Assembly: GCA_020026435.1 (NCBI GenBank)
Contig: JAHHQK010000005.1
Location: forward strand, 1 to 64,000
Reading direction: 5' to 3'
Origin: Alistipes sp.
Lineage (GTDB): Bacteria > Bacteroidota > Bacteroidia > Bacteroidales > Rikenellaceae
DNA length: 64,000 bases
In this document: positions 7,766 to 16,771 of the stretch, one piece after another
Layout: each line of letters opens with the position of its first letter
Numbering within the stretch: the stretch's first letter is position 1
Notes under the pieces: generated by a model
The model's input: only the letters and a program-made list of their open reading frames with translations
The model's database searches: none
What the model was told of the DNA's origin: nothing
Program-made: the position numbers and the translations under genes

Positions 7766-9838
7766 ATGAATAAATTATTGATAGCCGCAGCAACATTGCT
7801 GCTTGGGTTCTCTTCCTGCTCCAAGGAAGAGAACTTTGACGGCGCACAGCCCGTGCCTTCGGCAGGTACCCGTGTGTCGCTGACCCTCAAAGGTTCTGCA
7901 GGAATTCCCCAACCCGATACCCGTGCCAATGGTGCCGATGGCGATGTCAAAGAACAGTTGGCCGCACGCAACGAAGAGAAATCCGTAAATTCGATGCTTG
8001 CCGTTGCTTTCTACAAGTTCGATGCTGCTGAAAGCGGAATCACCGCCGGAACACTCTATAAAGTATTCCCGGTGGAGAACCTCAACAGTTCCGACGGTAC
8101 TCTCCCCTCGTTCGACATGGCATTGGAAGGCCGTTTCGATGTTTGGTTCGTAGCCAATGCCGAGACGACTCTTGCCGAGAAAATCAAGGCCCTCGCACCC
8201 AAGACCGCAACCGAAGCCAAATTGCAGGAGTTAATCGCCGAGCAGGCTCCCGATGTGGACAACAAATTCCTGATGGTTTCGACCCAGCCCTATGACATCT
8301 CGACGGTCACCGGAGCCACGACATCCATCAGTGTCGTCATGCGTCGTGCCGCGGTGCGTATCGACATCATCAACCGTGTCCCCGATGTAACGATCAAGAG
8401 CGTCAAGTTCATCAACCGCGCCATGAAGAGCCGCATCGCCACCCCCAATACCGAAGACGAAGCACCCAAAGTCTACACCTCCGACAAGGTTTACGGCATG
8501 GATGCCAACGGACTGGGTGCAACGGGTCTTGTGGGCTATCTGCCTCCGAAGGAGGGTGATCCCGATGCCGGAAAACTCGCAGCATCCAAGTGCGAAGCCA
8601 AGATCTACTCCTACGAAAATCTCAACGATGATGCCGCAAATCATATCTCGACATTGGAGTTGACCTATATCATCAAGAACGTCAACACTCCCGGCGGTCA
8701 GCCGATCGAAAAGAAATACACCGTAGAATTCAAGGCCCTTGTCTCGTCCTCTACAAAAGTCGAGCAGTTGCAGCTGAAACGCAACCACCTCTACCGTGTA
8801 ATTCTCAACGAGAAACATTCCGACGAGCATGTTTGGGCCGAGATCGTTGTGGATGACTGGAATACAGCCACAGCTGCATTCGAGGTGAACGACACTCCGT
8901 TTGACCCCTCGGTCAACAAAGCGCTGTTTGTCAACCGATTCTCGCCCTACAATGCCAAAAATGTAGACCTCGACAAGAAGACGTTTGACTTCAATTCGCT
9001 GTTTGACAACCGCCCCGAGATCGACAAAGAGACCTCGTGGGACAAGATCAAGGCTTTGAAGGAATATTTCAACTTCACGGAGTTAAAGACCGCCAAGATT
9101 ATCGGTGAGGCCATTCCCCCTGTATTCACGGGTAATGACAAGAAGTTCTACCGTATGCCGACCAAGGGAGAACTCGAGTTGCTCGCTCCGATGGGTGATC
9201 ACAAGATTTCCTTTGACGCAACAGCTTTGGTCAAAGCCACAGGAACGGAAACCATCTGTCTGCAAAACAATGCTGACGGAACCGAAAAAACGGATGGCGA
9301 TAAGGTTCAAGGTGAATTCGAGTTCAGAAAGGCAACAACAGCCAAGACTTTGCTCGACGGGACCACCAAGGTGTACCCCGTATATGGTATCCGCTTCAAA
9401 GGTTCGGAGCAGGAATCGGCTTACTGCTGGGAATATTGCGATATGCCCGAGAGCAAATCCGGTGACAAGGAGTGCTACCTCTCCATCAAGATCAAGGCGA
9501 TCAAAAAGATGGCTCTGGCAGAAAAGGCCATGGACAAAGTGGCTGCAGATGAATTCTGGGCTGACGGATTTATCGAGTTCAAATTCCCCTGTACGGGTGC
9601 TTTCAGCACGAAAGACAGCAAATTGCTCAACAGAGGTACTGCAAGCATATTCTGTGGATCGACCATCAAAGATAATTCGCTGTATCTGTTCGGCGGTGAT
9701 AACACCAAGCTGGATGTGACGCAGGAAACGACCGGTCAACCCAATGAACTTTATGTACCCATCCGTTTTGTGACTGCTACCGAGACCGAACATAAAGCTT
9801 GGGAGGATTCCCAGCAGGCACCTCCTGCAACCTTCTAA
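7766..9838 (+). CDS. Fimbrillin-like lipoprotein, type B2 (690 aa)
   Basis: Paralogue of the gene at 2850-4907 and last gene of the cluster. Lipobox GFSSC (Cys18); Arg53 in PDTRAN as possible trimming site; MRRAAVRIDIINR and NHLYRVILNEKHSDEH in the FimA-like domain; then DDWNTA and SVNKALFVNRFSPYN. The central module has YRMPTKGELELLAP, ESAYCWE (the usual YAAYRWE is altered), LSIKIKAI and FWADGFIEFKFP. It ends shortly after VPIRFVTA, again without the second C-terminal module. Two hairpins follow the stop. Like B1 it is probably a surface-exposed fimbrial component whose precise place in the fibre is unknown. Confidence 0.72.
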   Translation: MNKLLIAAATLLLGFSSCSKEENFDGAQPVPSAGTRVSLTLKGSAGIPQPDTRANGADGDVKEQLAARNEEKSVNSMLAVAFYKFDAAESGITAGTLYKVFPVENLNSSDGTLPSFDMALEGRFDVWFVANAETTLAEKIKALAPKTATEAKLQELIAEQAPDVDNKFLMVSTQPYDISTVTGATTSISVVMRRAAVRIDIINRVPDVTIKSVKFINRAMKSRIATPNTEDEAPKVYTSDKVYGMDANGLGATGLVGYLPPKEGDPDAGKLAASKCEAKIYSYENLNDDAANHISTLELTYIIKNVNTPGGQPIEKKYTVEFKALVSSSTKVEQLQLKRNHLYRVILNEKHSDEHVWAEIVVDDWNTATAAFEVNDTPFDPSVNKALFVNRFSPYNAKNVDLDKKTFDFNSLFDNRPEIDKETSWDKIKALKEYFNFTELKTAKIIGEAIPPVFTGNDKKFYRMPTKGELELLAPMGDHKISFDATALVKATGTETICLQNNADGTEKTDGDKVQGEFEFRKATTAKTLLDGTTKVYPVYGIRFKGSEQESAYCWEYCDMPESKSGDKECYLSIKIKAIKKMALAEKAMDKVAADEFWADGFIEFKFPCTGAFSTKDSKLLNRGTASIFCGSTIKDNSLYLFGGDNTKLDVTQETTGQPNELYVPIRFVTATETEHKAWEDSQQAPPATF

Positions 9839-9850
9839 TTGCGGCTGCAA

Positions 9851-9880
9851 GGGATACAGGATCTTGTGATCCTGTATCCC
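9851..9880 (+). terminator. Perfect 13-bp hairpin after the fimbrillin cluster
   Basis: The 13-base arm 9851-9863 pairs perfectly with 9868-9880 around a TTGT loop, 12 bases after the last fimbrillin stop. The tail is not T-rich, so it may stabilise the 3' end rather than terminate; the hairpin at 9904 carries the T-tract. Confidence 0.55.
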
Positions 9881-9903
9881 TTCTGCAACGCCCATAAAAC
9901 AAG

Positions 9904-9945
9904 ACAGGCAAGTTTCCGATCAATTCGGACTTGCCTGTTTTGTTT
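9904..9945 (+). terminator. Rho-independent terminator of the fimbrillin operon
   Basis: ACAGGCAAGT (9904-9913) pairs with ACTTGCCTGT (9929-9938); the loop can extend the stem through CCGA/TCGG. A TTTTGTTT tail follows on the plus strand. Confidence 0.75.
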
Positions 9946-9962
9946 ATTCAAAAACCCGCAAC

Positions 9963-9996
9963 AAAAAAAGGTGTCGACTCATTTAGAATCGACACC
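9963..9996 (-). terminator. Terminator of the tRNA-Gly transcript
   Basis: On the minus strand, GGTGTCGA (from 9996) pairs with TCGACACC and is followed by seven T (complement of the A-run at 9963-9969). It lies 23 bases beyond the 3' end of the tRNA. Confidence 0.8.
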
Positions 9997-10018
9997 CTGT
10001 CCATAAGGAGTTCTTCGG

Positions 10019-10091
10019 AGCGGATAGCGGGACTCGAACCCGTGACCCTCAGCTTGGGAAGCTGATGCTCTACCAACTGAGCTACATCCGC
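10019..10091 (-). tRNA. tRNA-Gly (anticodon CCC)
   Basis: The reverse complement folds as a complete cloverleaf: acceptor GCGGATG paired with TATCCGC, D-arm with AGCTCAGTTGGTAGAGC, anticodon loop TTCCCAA giving CCC, and T-arm with GGTTCGAGTCCC, then discriminator T. Length is 73 without an encoded CCA. Confidence 0.95.
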
Positions 10092-10101
10092 AATCAGAAG
10101 A

Positions 10102-10133
10102 CAAAGATAACTTTCATTTTAGAATTTTACAAA
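10102..10133 (-). promoter_or_regulatory. Bacteroidetes-type promoter of tRNA-Gly
   Basis: Minus strand: TTTG (10133-10130), 20 bases, TATCTTTG (10109-10102), 10 bases before the tRNA 5' end. This is the canonical -33/-7 arrangement of the Bacteroidetes primary sigma factor. Confidence 0.8.
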
Positions 10134-10156
10134 TATTCACCCTCCAAAATTCAGTC

Positions 10157-12064
10157 CTATCCGACGATTTTTTCCAACGAGAGCATATTCCGAGGATTAT
10201 CCAGCTTGCGACCTTCGGCCGTATAGAGGTAATCCAAACGGTCGCGGAAGTGTTCCTCAACCTTGCCTCGAACGATCTTCATCGTACTGTTCACCAGACC
10301 GTTCTGCTCCGTGAAGGCCTCGTCGACGATGGCCAGTCCCGCAGGCAGCCACCGCTCGGGGAAAGCTCCCGCGTAAATGCCTCCTGCACGGTATTTATCA
10401 ATCTCCCCGCCGATAATCTCGGCCGCCGTCATCACCCGACACTCGGGCGGCACACCCCGGTGCATCATCTCGCGGCGCAGGGCATCGGCATTGGGCACGA
10501 CGATCGCTCCCGTGAAGGGCGACTGATTGTTGTAGACGATGATCTGGTCGATGAAGGGCGAATTGTCGGTAATGGCCTCCTCCATACCCTCGGGGCTGTA
10601 TTTCTCGCCATCGGATGCGATCAGAAGGCTCTTGAAACGGCCCAGCACATAGAGGAACCCGTCCTGCGTCACATAGCCCATATCGCCCGTGTGGAGCCAT
10701 CCCTCGCGCACGGTTTCGGCCGTAGACTCGGCATTCTTCCAGTAGCCGTGCATGACATTCTCACCGCGGATCACGATCTCGCCCTTTCGGCCGAAAGGCT
10801 GCTCGCGGCCCTCCTCGTCGAGGATCTTGTACTCCAGCGGTCGTACGATGCGGCCCGACGATCCGAAGCGGTGCATCTTTTTTCCGGGGGCATTGCTCGA
10901 AATGACGGGCGTAGCCTCCGAAAGTCCGTAGCCCTGGAACATCGGGATGCCGATGGCATAGTAGAACCGCTGCAACTCGGAATCGAGCAGGGCTCCGCCG
11001 CCGATAAAGAATTTCAGCTCCCCACCAAAGGCCATGCGGACCTTGCTGAAGAGGATCTTGTCGAAGAGCGCCACCGCCGGTTTGAGTAACAGACGCCATC
11101 CCCGGCCACGGTGGTATCCGTCGGCATTGTAGGCATAGGCCGTGCGCAGGGCCAGATGGAACAGGCGTTCGGCCGTATGTCCCTTGGCGTGGATCGATGC
11201 CTCGATACCCTTACGGAAGTTCTTGGCCAGAGCCGGAACCGACAGCAGGAAATGAGGCTTCACCTCGCGGATGTTGATCGGAATGTTCTTGAGCGTCTCC
11301 ATCGGCGAGCGGCCCACCTGAACGGTGGCCACGGTCGCTCCACAGGCGATCATGATATAGAATCCCACGACATGGGCAAAGCAATGATCCAGCGGCAGGA
11401 TGATGAGCGTACGGTACCACGAGGGAATATCCATCAGCGACAACGACTGCTCGACATTGGCCGTATAGTTGCGGTGGGTCAGCACCACCCCCTTGGGATC
11501 GGAGGTCGTTCCCGAAGTATAGGTGATCGTGGCGTAATCGTCGTTCTGCAATCCGCGGCCGATCTTGAGGAATTCCTCCTTATGCGCGGCCAGATGGGTG
11601 CGCCCCATGTGGCGAAGCGTGCCGTAGGCCATTTCGCCCGATTCCAACGGGATGTTTCCGAAGACGATGACACGCTCCACGAGCGGAAGATCCCCCAGCA
11701 CGCGGCGGATCTTGGGCAGTTGGTGCTTCGACACGAAAATGGTCTTGACCTCGGCGTGGCGCAGGCGGAAAAGCAGGTCGTTCGACTCCTCCAGTTTCAC
11801 CGACAGGGGCACGCTGACCGCTCCGGCGTAGAACATACCCAGCTCCGAGATGATCCACGCATTGCAGCCTTCCGAAAGGATGGCTATCTTCTCCCCGGGC
11901 GTCACCCCCACGGCCACGAGGCCCGCACCCACCTCCAGAGCCGCCAATTTGGTCTCGGCATAGGTCGTGGGTTCAAACTTGCCGTGGGATTTCTCCAGCA
12001 GGAAGGTCTTGTCGCCGTATTTGGCCACAGACTCCTCAAAAAGATCTATAATTGTCCGTTTCAT
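10157..12064 (-). CDS. AMP-dependent long-chain acyl-CoA synthetase
   Basis: ATP-dependent adenylation of a fatty acid and transfer to CoA, in the cytoplasm or at the inner membrane. The 635-aa length fits bacterial long-chain acyl-CoA ligases of the ANL superfamily. Visible motifs are the phosphate loop TYTSGTTSDPKG near residue 180, the A5-type motif GYGLSEATPV, HTGDMGYV with the ATP-ribose Asp, and the hinge region VLGRFKSLLIASDGEKYSPE. The usual catalytic Lys near the C terminus is probably the one in STMKIVRGKVEE. It begins five bases after the lepA stop, so the two are almost certainly one transcript. Substrate chain length cannot be read from sequence. Confidence 0.88.
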   Translation of the reverse strand: MKRTIIDLFEESVAKYGDKTFLLEKSHGKFEPTTYAETKLAALEVGAGLVAVGVTPGEKIAILSEGCNAWIISELGMFYAGAVSVPLSVKLEESNDLLFRLRHAEVKTIFVSKHQLPKIRRVLGDLPLVERVIVFGNIPLESGEMAYGTLRHMGRTHLAAHKEEFLKIGRGLQNDDYATITYTSGTTSDPKGVVLTHRNYTANVEQSLSLMDIPSWYRTLIILPLDHCFAHVVGFYIMIACGATVATVQVGRSPMETLKNIPINIREVKPHFLLSVPALAKNFRKGIEASIHAKGHTAERLFHLALRTAYAYNADGYHRGRGWRLLLKPAVALFDKILFSKVRMAFGGELKFFIGGGALLDSELQRFYYAIGIPMFQGYGLSEATPVISSNAPGKKMHRFGSSGRIVRPLEYKILDEEGREQPFGRKGEIVIRGENVMHGYWKNAESTAETVREGWLHTGDMGYVTQDGFLYVLGRFKSLLIASDGEKYSPEGMEEAITDNSPFIDQIIVYNNQSPFTGAIVVPNADALRREMMHRGVPPECRVMTAAEIIGGEIDKYRAGGIYAGAFPERWLPAGLAIVDEAFTEQNGLVNSTMKIVRGKVEEHFRDRLDYLYTAEGRKLDNPRNMLSLEKIVG

Positions 12065-12069
12065 ATCTT

Positions 12070-13860
12070 TTAGTCCATTTTCAGCACGGCGAGGAAAGCC
12101 GACTGCGGCACCTCGACGTTACCGATCTGACGCATACGCTTCTTACCCTTCTTCTGCTTTTCGAGCAGCTTTCTCTTTCGGGAGATATCACCGCCGTAGC
12201 ACTTGGCCGTCACATCCTTGCGCACGGCCTTGACCGTCTCGCGGGCGATGATCTTGGCACCGATGGCGGCCTGGATGGCGATGTCGAACTGCTGGCGCGG
12301 GATCAGTTCCTTGAGTTTCTCGCACATCTTGCGGCCAAAATCGTAGGCATGGTCGGCATAGATCAGCGACGAGAGGGCATCGACCGGCTCGCCGTTGAGC
12401 AGGATATCGAGCTTCACGAGTTTCGACGGCTGGTAACCCGTGCGGTGGTAGTCGAACGAGGCGTAGCCCTTCGAGATGCTCTTGAGCTTGTCGTAGAAGT
12501 CGAAGACGATCTCCGAAAGCGGCATGTCGAAGTTGATCTCCACACGGTCCTGCGTGATGTAGGTCTGGTTCTTCAGCACACCGCGCTTGTCAATGCACAA
12601 CTTGATGACATTACCCAGGAAATCGGTCTTGGTGATGATCTGAGCCAGGATATAAGGCTCCTCGATGCTGGCGATCTTCGTCACCTCGGGCAATCCCGAC
12701 GGGTTGTGAACCTCGACCACCTCACCCTGCGTAGTTGTGATTCGGTACGAGACGTTGGGAACGGTGGTAATGACATCCATATCGAATTCGCGGTAGAGAC
12801 GCTCCTGGATGATCTCCATATGAAGCAGGCCCAGGAATCCGCATCGGAAACCGAAGCCCAGAGCCAGCGAGCTCTCCGGCTCGAAGGTCAGCGAAGCGTC
12901 GTTGAGCTGCAGTTTTTCGAGTGAGGCACGCAGATCCTCATACTGATCGGCCTCGACGGGATAGACACCCGCAAAGACCATCGGCTTCACATCCTCGAAT
13001 CCGGCGATGGCCTCCACGGCGGGATTGGCCTTCGAGATGATCGTATCGCCGACCTTCACCTCCGTCGAGGTCTTGATACCCGAGCAGATGTAACCCACAT
13101 CACCGGCCTTGATCTCGTTGCGGGGCTGCATCTTGAGCTTCAGCACACCGATCTCGTCGGCGTCGTACTCGCTGCCCGTATTAAAGAACTTCACCTGCTC
13201 GCCCTTGCGGATCTTGCCGTTGAACACACGGAAGTAGGCAATGATTCCGCGGAAGGGGTTGAACACCGAGTCGAAGATCAGCGCCTGCAACGGGGCATTC
13301 TCATCGCCCTCGGGAGCGGGGATACGGTCGACGATGGCCTCCAGAACACCTTCCACACCCTCGCCTGTCTTGCCCGACGCCAGGAGGATGTCCTCGTCCT
13401 TACAGCCGATCAGGTCAATCACCTGATCCTTCACCTCGTCGATCATGGCCGACGGCATATCGATCTTGTTGAGCACGGGGATGATCTCCAGGTCGTGGCC
13501 CAAAGCCAGGTAGAGGTTCGAGATCGTCTGGGCCTGGATTCCCTGCGTGGCGTCGACCACCAGCAGAGCACCCTCACACGAAGCGATGGCACGCGACACC
13601 TCATAGGAGAAGTCGACGTGACCCGGAGTGTCGATCAGATTGAGCGTATATTTCTGACCGTCCTGCGCCATGTATTCCATCTGGATGGCGTGGCTCTTGA
13701 TGGTGATTCCCTTTTCCCGTTCCAGTTCCATGTCGTCCAACACCTGTGACTGCATTTCACGCTGATTGAGCGTATTGGTTTTCTCCAGCAGACGGTCTGC
13801 GAGGGTCGACTTGCCGTGGTCGATATGGGCAATGATGCAAAAGTTGCGTATGTTTTTCAT
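12070..13860 (-). CDS. lepA: Elongation factor 4 (LepA), back-translocating GTPase
   Basis: Ribosome-associated translational GTPase involved in 30S maturation and elongation quality control. Length 596 aa matches the family. The G domain has AHIDHGKSTLADRL (P-loop, residues ~10-23), the switch II motif DTPGHVDF and NKIDMP for guanine recognition. The LepA-specific C-terminal domain ends with CYGGDISRKRKLLEKQKKGKKRM, the basic tail that contacts tRNA and ribosome. First gene of an operon with the acyl-CoA synthetase and divergent from pheT. A TATATTTG -7 element lies 23-30 bases before the start codon. Confidence 0.97.
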   Translation of the reverse strand: MKNIRNFCIIAHIDHGKSTLADRLLEKTNTLNQREMQSQVLDDMELEREKGITIKSHAIQMEYMAQDGQKYTLNLIDTPGHVDFSYEVSRAIASCEGALLVVDATQGIQAQTISNLYLALGHDLEIIPVLNKIDMPSAMIDEVKDQVIDLIGCKDEDILLASGKTGEGVEGVLEAIVDRIPAPEGDENAPLQALIFDSVFNPFRGIIAYFRVFNGKIRKGEQVKFFNTGSEYDADEIGVLKLKMQPRNEIKAGDVGYICSGIKTSTEVKVGDTIISKANPAVEAIAGFEDVKPMVFAGVYPVEADQYEDLRASLEKLQLNDASLTFEPESSLALGFGFRCGFLGLLHMEIIQERLYREFDMDVITTVPNVSYRITTTQGEVVEVHNPSGLPEVTKIASIEEPYILAQIITKTDFLGNVIKLCIDKRGVLKNQTYITQDRVEINFDMPLSEIVFDFYDKLKSISKGYASFDYHRTGYQPSKLVKLDILLNGEPVDALSSLIYADHAYDFGRKMCEKLKELIPRQQFDIAIQAAIGAKIIARETVKAVRKDVTAKCYGGDISRKRKLLEKQKKGKKRMRQIGNVEVPQSAFLAVLKMD

Positions 13861-13882
13861 AGAAAATTCGTGAAAATGTGCG

Positions 13883-13890
13883 CAAATATA
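13883..13890 (-). promoter_or_regulatory. Probable -7 element for lepA
   Basis: The minus strand reads TATATTTG from 13890 to 13883, matching TAnnTTTG, with the lepA ATG at 13860. No clear TTG was found at the expected -33 position. Confidence 0.55.
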
Positions 13891-14058
13891 CGATTTTTTT
13901 TAGAATTTACGGTCTCGCGCCCCACCCTATTATTATAAGGGCTTTTTTTCAAGCATTTTCCATCCTCCGAAAAGCCACTCCGAGGGTCTTTCCGCCCCGC
14001 GTTCCATACCACGGGAAGACCCCCGCGAGGAGGAAAAGAGAAAAGTATGGAGATAAAA

Positions 14059-14090
14059 TTGCAAAAATCCCCGAAGAATGTGTATCTTTG
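14059..14090 (+). promoter_or_regulatory. Promoter of pheT
   Basis: TTG (14059-14061), 21 bases, TATCTTTG (14083-14090), 34 bases ahead of the pheT ATG. Both elements and spacing fit the Bacteroidetes consensus. Confidence 0.75.
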
Positions 14091-14124
14091 CTTGATAATT
14101 TCGGAATTAATCAATTTCTAAGAT

Positions 14125-16590
14125 ATGAATATCTCATACAACTGGCTGAAACGCTACATCGACACGGATCTCACTCCCGGACAGATGGAGAAGGTCCTGA
14201 CCGACATCGGTCTTGAGGTCGAAGAATTCGAAAAAATAGAGACCGTCAAGGGCGGTCTGAAGGGCGTTGTCGTCGGTGAGGTGAAGACCTGCATCGAGCA
14301 CCCCGACTCGGACCACCTCCACATCACCACGGTCGACGTGGGGCAGACGGAGTTGCTCCCGATCGTCTGCGGAGCACACAACTGCCGCGCAGGACTCAAG
14401 GTATTGTGCGCCACCGTAGGTGCGGTACTCTACCCCGACGGCGGCGACGAAGAGTTCAAGATCAAGCGCAGCAAGATCCGCGGTGTGGAGTCGCTCGGCA
14501 TGCTCTGTGCCGAGGACGAGCTGGGTATCGGCTCCGACCACGACGGCATCATGGAACTGCCCCAGGACGCTCCCGTGGGCATGAGCGCCAAGGAATACCT
14601 CCACATCGAGGACGACTATCTGATCGGTATCGGTCTGACGCCCAACCGTGTGGATGCCGCATCGCACATCGGTGTAGCCCGCGACCTGGCTGCCTGGCTG
14701 CGCAGCGAGGGCCACGACGTAAGGGTCAAGATGCCCGATGTCGACGCCTTCAAGGCCGACAACCACGACCACGAGGTCAAGATCCGCATCGAGAACCCCG
14801 AGGCCGCACCCCGCTATGCAGGCGTGACGGTGACCGGATGCAAGATCGCCCCTTCGCCCGAATGGATGCAGAACGCCCTGCGTGCCGCCGGCATCACCCC
14901 CAAGAACAATCTGGTCGACATCACCAACTTCGTGCTCTTCGAGCTGGGTCAGCCGCTCCACGCCTTTGATCTGGCAAAGATCGAGGGAGGTGAAGTCGTG
15001 GTACGCACCTGTGCCGAAGGTACGCCCTTCACGACGCTCGACGGCGTGGAGCGCAAGCTCTCGGAGAAGGATCTGATGATCTGTTCGGCCGAGCGTCCGA
15101 TGTGCATCGCCGGAGTATTCGGCGGCGCGGATTCGGGCATCAACGACTCGACGACCGACGTATTCCTCGAAAGCGCCTACTTCCACCCCGTATGGGTGCG
15201 CAAGACGGCCAAGCGTCACGGCCTGAATACCGACGCCTCGTTCCGTTTCGAGCGCGGTGTCGATCCCCGCATGCAGGTCTACGCCCTGAAGCGTGCCGCC
15301 CTGCTGATGAAGGAGCTGGCCGGAGGACAGATCTCGAGCGAGATCACCGACATCAACCCCGCTCCCGCCGAGGATTTCGTATTCGAGGTGTCGTTCTCGA
15401 AGATCAACTCGCTGATCGGCAAGGTGATCCCCGAGGATAAGGTACGCACGATACTCGATGCCCTCGAGGTGCGCATCCTCAAGGAGGAGAACGGCGTGAT
15501 GACCGTAGCAGTACCGCCCTACCGTGTCGACGTACAGCGCGACGCCGACCTGATCGAGGATATCCTCCGCATCTACGGCTACAACAACGTCGAGATCCCG
15601 ACTCAGGTACGCTCCACGTTGTCATACGCCCAGAAGCCCGACCGCAACCGCCTGATGAATCTGGCCGCCGACTTCCTTTCGTCCAACGGATTCACAGAGA
15701 TCATGTCCAACTCGCTGACCAAAGGCGCCTACTATGAGGGTCTGGAGAGCTACAAGGCCGAGAATTGCGTCCGTCTGCTCAACCCGCTGAGCGCCGATCT
15801 GAACGTGATGCGTCAGACGCTTCTGTTCAACATGCTGGAGGCCGTGGCTCTCAACGCCAACCGTAAGAACGGCGATCTGAAGCTCTACGAGTTCGGCAAC
15901 TGCTACTTCTTCGACGAAAGCAAGCGTACGGAGGAGGACCATCTGAAGGCCTACTCCGAGGAGTACCGTCTGGGTATGGTTGTGACGGGTATGGCCACGA
16001 CCGCTTCGTGGAACTCGAAACCCGCCGCCGCATCTTTCTTCACGCTGCGCGCCATGGCCGAGAAACTGCTCCGAAGATTCGGCATCGACATCTACTCGTT
16101 GCAGACCGAGCCGCTCAAGAGCGATCTGTTCGGCGACGCCCTCACGATGAAACTCAACGGCAAGGAGCTGTTGCAGATCGGTGTGGTCAGCCCCAAGATC
16201 CGCCGCATGGTCGACGTCAAGCAGGATGTCTTCTTCCTGGAGATGAACTTCGAGGTGCTGGTCAAGTCGACCAAGAAGCACAAGATCGCAGCCGAGGAGC
16301 TCTCGAAGTTCCCCGAGGTGAAGCGCGACCTGGCTCTGCTGGTCGACAAGGAGGTGTCGTTCTCGACGTTACGCGAGGTGGCCTTCTCGACGGAGAAGAA
16401 ACTCCTCAAGCAGGTGTCGCTGTTCGACGTATACGAGGGCGACAAGCTCCCCGAGGGCAAGAAGTCCTATGCCTTGAGCTTCATCCTTCTGGACAAGACC
16501 CGCACGCTGGACGACAAGGCCATCGAGCGCGTCATGAAAAACCTCACGGCTCAATTCGAGCGTAAGTGCGGTGCTCAGGTCCGTATGTAA
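14125..16590 (+). CDS. pheT: Phenylalanine--tRNA ligase beta subunit
   Basis: Partner of PheS in the alpha2-beta2 phenylalanyl-tRNA synthetase. Length 821 aa is normal for the long bacterial form. Domains in order: tRNA-binding EMAP-II/CsaA-like domain (~40-155, with HPDSDHLHITTVDVG and VCGAHNCRAG), the B3/B4 editing domain (~205-400, with NLVDITNFVLFELGQPLHAFD), B5 (~400-475), the catalytic-like core, and a C-terminal FDX-ACB anticodon-binding domain (~725-821, with KFPEVKRDLALLVDKE). pheS is not in the window. The gene has its own promoter and a strong terminator, so it is probably a single-gene transcript. Confidence 0.97.
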   Translation: MNISYNWLKRYIDTDLTPGQMEKVLTDIGLEVEEFEKIETVKGGLKGVVVGEVKTCIEHPDSDHLHITTVDVGQTELLPIVCGAHNCRAGLKVLCATVGAVLYPDGGDEEFKIKRSKIRGVESLGMLCAEDELGIGSDHDGIMELPQDAPVGMSAKEYLHIEDDYLIGIGLTPNRVDAASHIGVARDLAAWLRSEGHDVRVKMPDVDAFKADNHDHEVKIRIENPEAAPRYAGVTVTGCKIAPSPEWMQNALRAAGITPKNNLVDITNFVLFELGQPLHAFDLAKIEGGEVVVRTCAEGTPFTTLDGVERKLSEKDLMICSAERPMCIAGVFGGADSGINDSTTDVFLESAYFHPVWVRKTAKRHGLNTDASFRFERGVDPRMQVYALKRAALLMKELAGGQISSEITDINPAPAEDFVFEVSFSKINSLIGKVIPEDKVRTILDALEVRILKEENGVMTVAVPPYRVDVQRDADLIEDILRIYGYNNVEIPTQVRSTLSYAQKPDRNRLMNLAADFLSSNGFTEIMSNSLTKGAYYEGLESYKAENCVRLLNPLSADLNVMRQTLLFNMLEAVALNANRKNGDLKLYEFGNCYFFDESKRTEEDHLKAYSEEYRLGMVVTGMATTASWNSKPAAASFFTLRAMAEKLLRRFGIDIYSLQTEPLKSDLFGDALTMKLNGKELLQIGVVSPKIRRMVDVKQDVFFLEMNFEVLVKSTKKHKIAAEELSKFPEVKRDLALLVDKEVSFSTLREVAFSTEKKLLKQVSLFDVYEGDKLPEGKKSYALSFILLDKTRTLDDKAIERVMKNLTAQFERKCGAQVRM

Positions 16591-16620
16591 GACCCGGAAA
16601 ATCACTTCCGCATAAATACC

Positions 16621-16661
16621 CGACGGCGGGCTTGCTTATGGCAGGTCCGCCGTCGTTTTTC
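16621..16661 (+). terminator. Terminator of pheT
   Basis: CGACGGCGG (16621-16629) pairs with CCGCCGTCG (16647-16655), followed by TTTTT. It lies 30 bases after the pheT stop. Confidence 0.85.
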
Positions 16662-16730
16662 AGGTGTTGATGCAAAAGCAGCCGGCATTCCCGTCTGCAA
16701 GGAGGTGGTGTCAGACTCCCTTTTCAAGAG

Positions 16731-16771
16731 AAATAGCCCCTGCCGTAGACCGTTGCGACAGGGGCTATTTT
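16731..16771. terminator. Bidirectional hairpin of the CCCCTGCC family
   Basis: AAATAGCCCCTG (16731-16742) pairs with CAGGGGCTATTT (16759-16770). The core CCCCTGCC-G-AGA is shared with hairpins at 41351 and 44720, so this is both a terminator-like structure and a member of a small repeat family. Confidence 0.65.

Larger units (their letters stand above)
180..9838 (+). repeat. Tandem duplication of a two-gene fimbrillin unit (A1-B1-A2-B2)
   Basis: Genes 180-2831 and 5012-7744 (type A, 883 and 910 aa) resemble each other along their length, as do 2850-4907 and 7766-9838 (type B, 685 and 690 aa). Shared blocks include EVEQDKMNA versus DVEQDKMNA in the A pair, and NHLYRIVL/NHLYRVIL followed by IVVEDWNTA/IVVDDWNTA in the B pair. 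The order A-B-A-B implies that a two-gene unit was duplicated, with later divergence that is strongest in the last ~100 residues of the A proteins. Confidence 0.8.
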
